This document shows positions 22,604 to 25,923 of a DNA stretch of 25,923 nt, piece after piece. Source of the DNA: JBAQMG01 sp049302575 (GTDB lineage: Bacteria; Bacillota; Desulfitobacteriia; Desulfitobacteriales; Desulfitobacteriaceae). The stretch spans positions 1 through 25,923 of the forward strand of contig JBAQMG010000077.1 in assembly GCA_049302575.1 (NCBI GenBank). Direction: 5' to 3'. The translations under genes and the position numbers were made by a program. The notes below the pieces were generated by a model. The model was given only the letters and a program-made list of their open reading frames with translations. It was not told where the DNA came from and searched no databases. How positions within the stretch are numbered: the first letter of the stretch is position 1; every line of letters begins with the position of its first letter.

Positions 22604-24037
22604 TTATTTTGTCCAAGGGGCCTTGATTGATTTCCAAGTAGGGCTGTTAATGGCCATATCCATGTCTTTAGCAAAGATCGGGAAGCCTTCGTAGCCTTGA
22701 TACGGACCGGAATAATCCCAAGAATGCATTTGACGGAAGGGAAGACCCATTTTCTCGAAGACATACTTCTCTTTGATACCGGATCCTACTAAATCAGGTT
22801 TTAGTTTTTGAACAAACTCTTCGAGCTCATAAGCGTTCACGTCGTCATAAATCAACGTTCCTTCTTTTAAATCGGGAATGGTTACCTCATAATCTTCCTT
22901 ATGAGCAAATTCGTAGCCAGTACCAATGACCTCCATGCCTAAATCTTCATACGCTCCGATCATATGTCTCGGGCGAAGACCGCCGATATAAAGCATCACA
23001 GTTTTTCCAGCCAGGCGCGGACGGTAGGACTCGATCACTTTCGCCATCTCTACTTCATATTTTTCAATGACTTTCAAGGCTTTTTCCATGATGCTGGCGT
23101 CAAATTTCTCGGCAATCTTAAGGAGCGATTCTCTGACTTTGGTAGGTCCGAAGAAGTTGAATTCCAACCAAGGGGTTCCGTAAGTGTCTTCCATGTGTTT
23201 GACGATGTAATTCATGCTTCTGGTACAGTGGATTAAATTAAGTTTGACCAGATGTCCGTTTTGCAGCATTTCCATCGTCGAGTCGCCTGTCCAAATATTC
23301 ACGACGGTTAAACCAATTTCTTCGAGAAGTTTCTTACTGACCCAGGCATCTCCGCCAATATTATAATCGCCGATAATTCCAATGTCGTACGGGCCTACTT
23401 CTCGACCTGACCCCTTACCCAAGAGATGATCCCGAATAGCATCATTGGCAATATGATGACCAAGGGACTGGCTTATGCCCCTAAACCCTTCACAACGAAC
23501 AGGGATGACAGGGAGATCAAGTGCTAAGCTCGTGCGACGTGCGACACTTTCAATGTCATCGCCAATCAGTCCGACAGGACATTCTGAAAGAACAGAAACT
23601 CCTTTGGCGTTCGGGAAAAGCCCAACAGCCTCGTTGATGATTGTCTCCAGTTTTTTGTCCCCACCGTAGATAATATCGCTTTCTTGGAAATCCGAGGTGA
23701 AAAGAAAAGGTACAAAGTTGTCAACGCCAATTTCACCATCTGCCAAATTTCGGCGATTGCCCCAAGAATAAAAGCCACACCCGACGGGACCATGAGAAAT
23801 ATGCACGATATCCTTGACTGGACCCCATACTACCCCTTTAGCTCCTGCGTAGGCACATCCCCGTGCGGTCATGACCCCCGGCACCGTTTTAGCATTAGAT
23901 TTGACTGCGCATCCTTCACACGCGTCATCTTTGACCGCCAGATGTTGTTTCCGATTCTTTTGAGCCTTTTCCGGATAAATCTCCAGAACTTCTTCCACAG
24001 CTTGTTCTGCGGAATCCTTAGTTTGCCTTATGCTCAT
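22604..24037 (-). CDS. nifD: Nitrogenase MoFe protein alpha subunit
   Basis: NifD carries the FeMo-co active site. All key residues are visible in the 477-aa chain: P-cluster Cys C61 (RGCAYAG), C87 (GPVGCG) and C153 (SECPVG); Q190 and H194 in SQSLGHH near the cofactor; cofactor ligands C271 (IHCTRS) and H438 (QMHSWDY). The Val-Val and Gln-His pairs are those of the Mo enzyme, not of the V or Fe alternatives. ATG 24037 is chosen because AGGGAGG lies 8 bases before it; the frame from 24070 (GTG) lacks a site. The gap to nifH is about 58 bases. The N-terminal region (CEGCAVKSN) has the extra Cys pair of clostridial and methanogen types. Confidence 0.98.
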   Translation of the reverse strand: MSIRQTKDSAEQAVEEVLEIYPEKAQKNRKQHLAVKDDACEGCAVKSNAKTVPGVMTARGCAYAGAKGVVWGPVKDIVHISHGPVGCGFYSWGNRRNLADGEIGVDNFVPFLFTSDFQESDIIYGGDKKLETIINEAVGLFPNAKGVSVLSECPVGLIGDDIESVARRTSLALDLPVIPVRCEGFRGISQSLGHHIANDAIRDHLLGKGSGREVGPYDIGIIGDYNIGGDAWVSKKLLEEIGLTVVNIWTGDSTMEMLQNGHLVKLNLIHCTRSMNYIVKHMEDTYGTPWLEFNFFGPTKVRESLLKIAEKFDASIMEKALKVIEKYEVEMAKVIESYRPRLAGKTVMLYIGGLRPRHMIGAYEDLGMEVIGTGYEFAHKEDYEVTIPDLKEGTLIYDDVNAYELEEFVQKLKPDLVGSGIKEKYVFEKMGLPFRQMHSWDYSGPYQGYEGFPIFAKDMDMAINSPTWKSIKAPWTK

Positions 24038-24095
24038 AATGTTGACCTCCCTAATTTGTCTATAGTTCACTATAGGTCTCTATAGCTGACGGATA

Positions 24096-24923
24096 CTACA
24101 TATCCATGATCCCGAATTCCATCATTAAATCTTCTAAGGCATCCATGGAAAGCGGAGTTGGGATGGTCATCATGGTGTTATTCTCGATTTTTTTAGCCAA
24201 CTCTCGATACTGATCTGCCTGAATATGGGTGCTATTATATTCAATAACGGTCATCTTACGGACTTCAGCCCGTTGCACCTCGTTATCCCGGGGAATGAAG
24301 TGAATCATTTGGGTATTTAAGGATTTGGCCAAGGCTTCAATTAATTCATGTTCTTTGTCTGTTTGACGGCTGTTACAGATCAAACCACCCAGACGTACGG
24401 TCCCAGTTGTCGCGTATTTTAAGATTCCTTTAGAGATGTTATTGGCAGCATACATGGCCATCATTTCGCCCGAGGTTACGATATAGATTTCCTTGGCTTT
24501 ATTCTCACGGATTGGCATGGCAAACCCCCCGCAGACAACGTCCCCTAAGACATCGTAGAAGACATAATCTGTTTCCGAGGTATAAGCACCGTTTTCTTCG
24601 AGAAAGTTAATGGCTGTGATTACCCCTCGACCGGCACAACCGACCCCTGGTTCTGGGCCGCCAGATTCAGCGCATTTAACGCCCAAATAGCCTTCCACCA
24701 AAACATCAGCCAATTCTAAATCTTCGACTGTCCCTCTTTCACGGGCTAAGTCCATGACAGTTGTTTGGGCTTTACTGTGCAGGATCAAGCGTGTGGAATC
24801 GGCTTTAGGGTCACAACCGACTATAGTCACTTTCCTTCCCATTTCAGCGAGAGCGACGACCGTGTTTTGGGTTGTCGTCGATTTTCCGATGCCACCTTTG
24901 CCATAGATTGCGATTTGTCTCAT
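24096..24923 (-). CDS. nifH: Nitrogenase iron protein
   Basis: This dinitrogenase reductase passes electrons to the MoFe protein with ATP hydrolysis. It has the P-loop GKGGIGKST (residues 8-16), 4Fe-4S ligands C95 (GVGCAGRG) and C130 (DVVCGGFAMP), and R98, the arginine that is ADP-ribosylated by DraT in some bacteria. The length of 275 aa is typical. ATG 24923 is preferred because GAAGGGGTGG lies 8 bases before it; the GTG at 24935 falls inside this site. No draT/draG is present in the window; control of activity is more likely by NifI1/NifI2. It starts 45 bases after nifI2 and precedes nifD. Confidence 0.98.
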   Translation of the reverse strand: MRQIAIYGKGGIGKSTTTQNTVVALAEMGRKVTIVGCDPKADSTRLILHSKAQTTVMDLARERGTVEDLELADVLVEGYLGVKCAESGGPEPGVGCAGRGVITAINFLEENGAYTSETDYVFYDVLGDVVCGGFAMPIRENKAKEIYIVTSGEMMAMYAANNISKGILKYATTGTVRLGGLICNSRQTDKEHELIEALAKSLNTQMIHFIPRDNEVQRAEVRKMTVIEYNSTHIQADQYRELAKKIENNTMMTIPTPLSMDALEDLMMEFGIMDM

Positions 24924-24968
24924 TTCAGTTTCCACCCCTTCAATGCTTTTTAATGTTCTTAATGTTTC

Positions 24969-25352
24969 TTACAGGACTGCCTTAGGTCCAATTTCTTTGG
25001 TGCGTATACGGACAACTTCCGTCAAAGAACAAACAAAAATCTTGCCATCACCCATGTGACCGGTTTGATTGGCTGTGATGAACGTCTGAACGGCTAAATC
25101 CACTTGCTCATCTTGAACTACTAAGGTCAATAAACGTTTGGGAATCCAGCTGATCACAGTCTCTTGGGCATGGGAGTTACTAATGACTAAGTTCAATTCC
25201 GGATCAATTTCTGAGGCCCAGCCGCCAATGCCACCCTGTTTACCTCTGCCCTCAACACTTTGGATCGTTAAAGCAGGAAACCCAGCATCTTCTAAAGACT
25301 TTTTAGTGATAGGTACTTGGTGACGTCTGATCACGGCAATAATTTCTTTCAT
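24969..25352 (-). CDS. nifI2: NifI2, PII-like nitrogenase regulator
   Basis: NifI2 forms a complex with NifI1 that binds the MoFe protein and blocks it when ammonium is plentiful; ATP and 2-oxoglutarate release it. The 127-aa protein begins MKEIIAVIRRHQVPITKKSL, has the PII T-loop zone (VEGRGKQGGIGGW, longer and with different sequence than GlnB), and the C-terminal B-loop GHMGDGKIFVCSL (MGDGKIFV signature). There is no uridylylated Tyr in the T-loop. AAGGGGG lies 9 bases upstream, within the nifI1 end. The nifI1-I2 order is conserved. Here they precede nifH, unlike the methanogen arrangement between nifH and nifD. Confidence 0.95.
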   Translation of the reverse strand: MKEIIAVIRRHQVPITKKSLEDAGFPALTIQSVEGRGKQGGIGGWASEIDPELNLVISNSHAQETVISWIPKRLLTLVVQDEQVDLAVQTFITANQTGHMGDGKIFVCSLTEVVRIRTKEIGPKAVL

Positions 25353-25355
25353 GCT

Positions 25356-25673
25356 CTATAACCCCCTTGTCCCGCTGCTCACGGTATAGACCGCTTCAAC
25401 TTCCGTCACGAAGATTTTTCCATCTCCCATGGTTCCGGTTTGAGCGTTATCGATAATAACATTGATCGCTTTTTCCACAAGGTCGTCTTCAACCACCGAA
25501 AGCAAAATGGTTTTGGGGAACTCATCATAATTTACATCTCCAATGCGGATACCCTTGGTTCTACCACGACCAAAAACATGCATTTTGGTTAGGGAAGGGA
25601 ATCCCGCGTCTGCCAAAGCCTCGGCCACAATCTCGGTTTTCTCCGGTCTAATAATTGCTCTAATCATTTTCAT
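25356..25673 (-). CDS. nifI1: NifI1, PII-like nitrogenase regulator
   Basis: NifI1 is the partner of NifI2 in ammonium switch-off. The 105-aa protein starts MKMIRAIIRPEKTEIVAEAL, has a T-loop with HVFGRGRTKGIRIGDVNYDEFPKT, and closes with GTMGDGKIFVTEVEAVYTV (MGDGKIFV B-loop). ATG 25673 is chosen because AAAGGGGA lies 7 bases upstream; the ATG at 25691 would put this site inside the frame. It is the first gene of the nif cluster visible here. The nif leader, with a hairpin and a short upstream frame, lies before it. Confidence 0.95.
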   Translation of the reverse strand: MKMIRAIIRPEKTEIVAEALADAGFPSLTKMHVFGRGRTKGIRIGDVNYDEFPKTILLSVVEDDLVEKAINVIIDNAQTGTMGDGKIFVTEVEAVYTVSSGTRGL

Positions 25674-25674
25674 A

Positions 25675-25758
25675 CTAATTTCCCCTTTCATTATTTTCAG
25701 TAAAATAGTTTGAGTTTTGTTCAGCTAAACTGTTTGGGTAGCGTCTCTTCTGTAGCAT
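25675..25758 (-). CDS. Short leader ORF before nifI1
   Basis: An ATG frame of 27 codons, MLQKRRYPNSLAEQNSNYFT plus ENNERGN, ends with TAG one base before the nifI1 ATG. It is preceded by AAAGGAGGTGAT, a complete complement of the 16S rRNA 3' end, but the ATG is only two bases from AGGAGG, which is closer than optimal. Codon use and peptide (basic start, Asn-rich end) suggest no known family. It could be a leader peptide coupling translation to nifI1, or an accidental frame. Confidence 0.35.
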   Translation of the reverse strand: MLQKRRYPNSLAEQNSNYFTENNERGN

Positions 25759-25778
25759 CACCTCCTTTAATAAAAAAC

Positions 25779-25819
25779 AAAGAGAGCCCTTATTTTAATA
25801 ATTAATAAGGGCTCTCTTT
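25779..25819 (-). terminator. Strong hairpin terminator in the nif leader
   Basis: AAAGAGAGCCCTTATT (minus strand 25819-25804) and its exact inverse (25794-25779) make a 16-bp perfect stem with a 9-base AT loop. On the minus strand the stem is followed by TGTTTTTT, the U-tract of an efficient terminator; the plus strand also ends in CTCTTTT, so it may work both ways. It lies about 106 bases before nifI1. It is either the end of an upstream operon outside the window or an attenuator of nif transcription. Confidence 0.85.
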
Positions 25820-25913
25820 TACACTTTGACGCTCCAAATCCAAGATCTGGTGCCCGTCGTTTATATTAAGTTGTCTGGATAGGTACTTGCTTGGATTAAA
25901 ACTCTCTTACACT
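25820..25913 (-). promoter_or_regulatory. Possible structured nif leader (anti-terminator candidate)
   Basis: Upstream of the terminator the minus strand has AATCCAAG (25897-25890) and its exact complement CTTGGATT (25844-25837), which enclose about 45 bases with no inner perfect stem. Further upstream AGTGTAAGAGAG (25913-25902) closely repeats AGTGTAAAAGAGAG (25825-25812), which forms the start of the terminator stem. The upstream copy could therefore pair with the stem's 3' arm and compete with it. I cannot assign it to a known riboswitch family. No good -35/-10 or -24/-12 promoter was recognised within the window. Confidence 0.4.
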
Positions 25914-25923
25914 CTAATCTCTC

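Noticed and set aside
25718..25735. Near-palindrome GTTCAGCTAAAC as a regulator site, sharing an 11-mer with the terminator at 14440
   Set aside because: The match is short, imperfect and may be chance; the other copy is part of a terminator stem.
25840..25865. Possible sigma-54 promoter (GGGCAC...TTGG) before the nif genes
   Set aside because: The GG and the expected GC do not lie 12 bases apart; at the right distance there is TG. The match is not better than chance.

Overview
The window looks like a chromosomal piece of a spore-forming, nitrogen-fixing anaerobic Firmicute of the Desulfosporosinus/Desulfitobacterium (Peptococcaceae) type. The reasons are moderate GC, strong AGGAGG-type ribosome sites with frequent GTG/TTG starts, sporulation genes (ytfJ/gerW, spmA, spmB), and a nif cluster in the order described for heliobacteria and relatives (nifI1-nifI2-nifH-nifD-nifK-nifE-nifN-nifX-fdx-nifB...nifV). 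The genus is inferred and not proven.

Layout. Positions 1-1451 are a complete IS4-family element with 18-bp terminal inverted repeats, lying 20 bp upstream of trpS. Plus-strand housekeeping and sporulation genes follow: trpS, scpA, scpB, a DUF2953 membrane protein (ytfI-like), ytfJ, a terminator, spmA, spmB, a GT2 plus GT39-type glycosyltransferase pair, and an rluB-type pseudouridine synthase. Gaps here hold low-complexity dispersed repeats (TCAGAGG and TTCGAGG types), a probable 160-bp MITE-like element (6434-6593), and a hairpin covering the start of the GT2 gene. Next are a truncated stress-protein remnant (minus), an unknown 154-aa protein, and a polyferredoxin-like protein (plus). On the minus strand come a heptad-repeat coiled-coil protein, a PAP2 phosphatase and a small carboxymuconolactone-decarboxylase-like protein. 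A decayed toxin-antitoxin pair (13933-14356) lies between these and the end of the nif cluster.

The nif cluster runs on the minus strand from about 25.7 kb down to 14.59 kb. nifI1 and nifI2 (PII-like ammonium switch-off) precede nifH (Fe protein), nifD/nifK (MoFe protein) and nifE/nifN (FeMo-co scaffold). nifX, a nif-type ferredoxin, a short nifB, a GNAT acetyltransferase, a stand-alone NifX/NifB-C-terminal-like domain and nifV (homocitrate synthase) follow. All metal-ligand residues checked in NifH, NifD and NifK are present, and NifD has the Q/H pair typical of Mo-nitrogenase. A hairpin terminator follows nifV at 14424-14460.

No wholly new system was recognised. The most unusual items are: a hexanucleotide microsatellite inside nifN that encodes a serine tract; a nif leader with a strong terminator hairpin, a repeated sequence able to compete with it, and a 27-codon upstream ORF; NifB encoded as separated radical-SAM and NifX-like parts; dispersed repeats read through as the C-terminal tail of the pseudouridine synthase; and the GT2 initiation hairpin. 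Several start codons were moved downstream of the longest reading frame on ribosome-site grounds (nifI1, nifH, nifD, nifK, nifN, nifB, spmB, GT2, coiled-coil protein).
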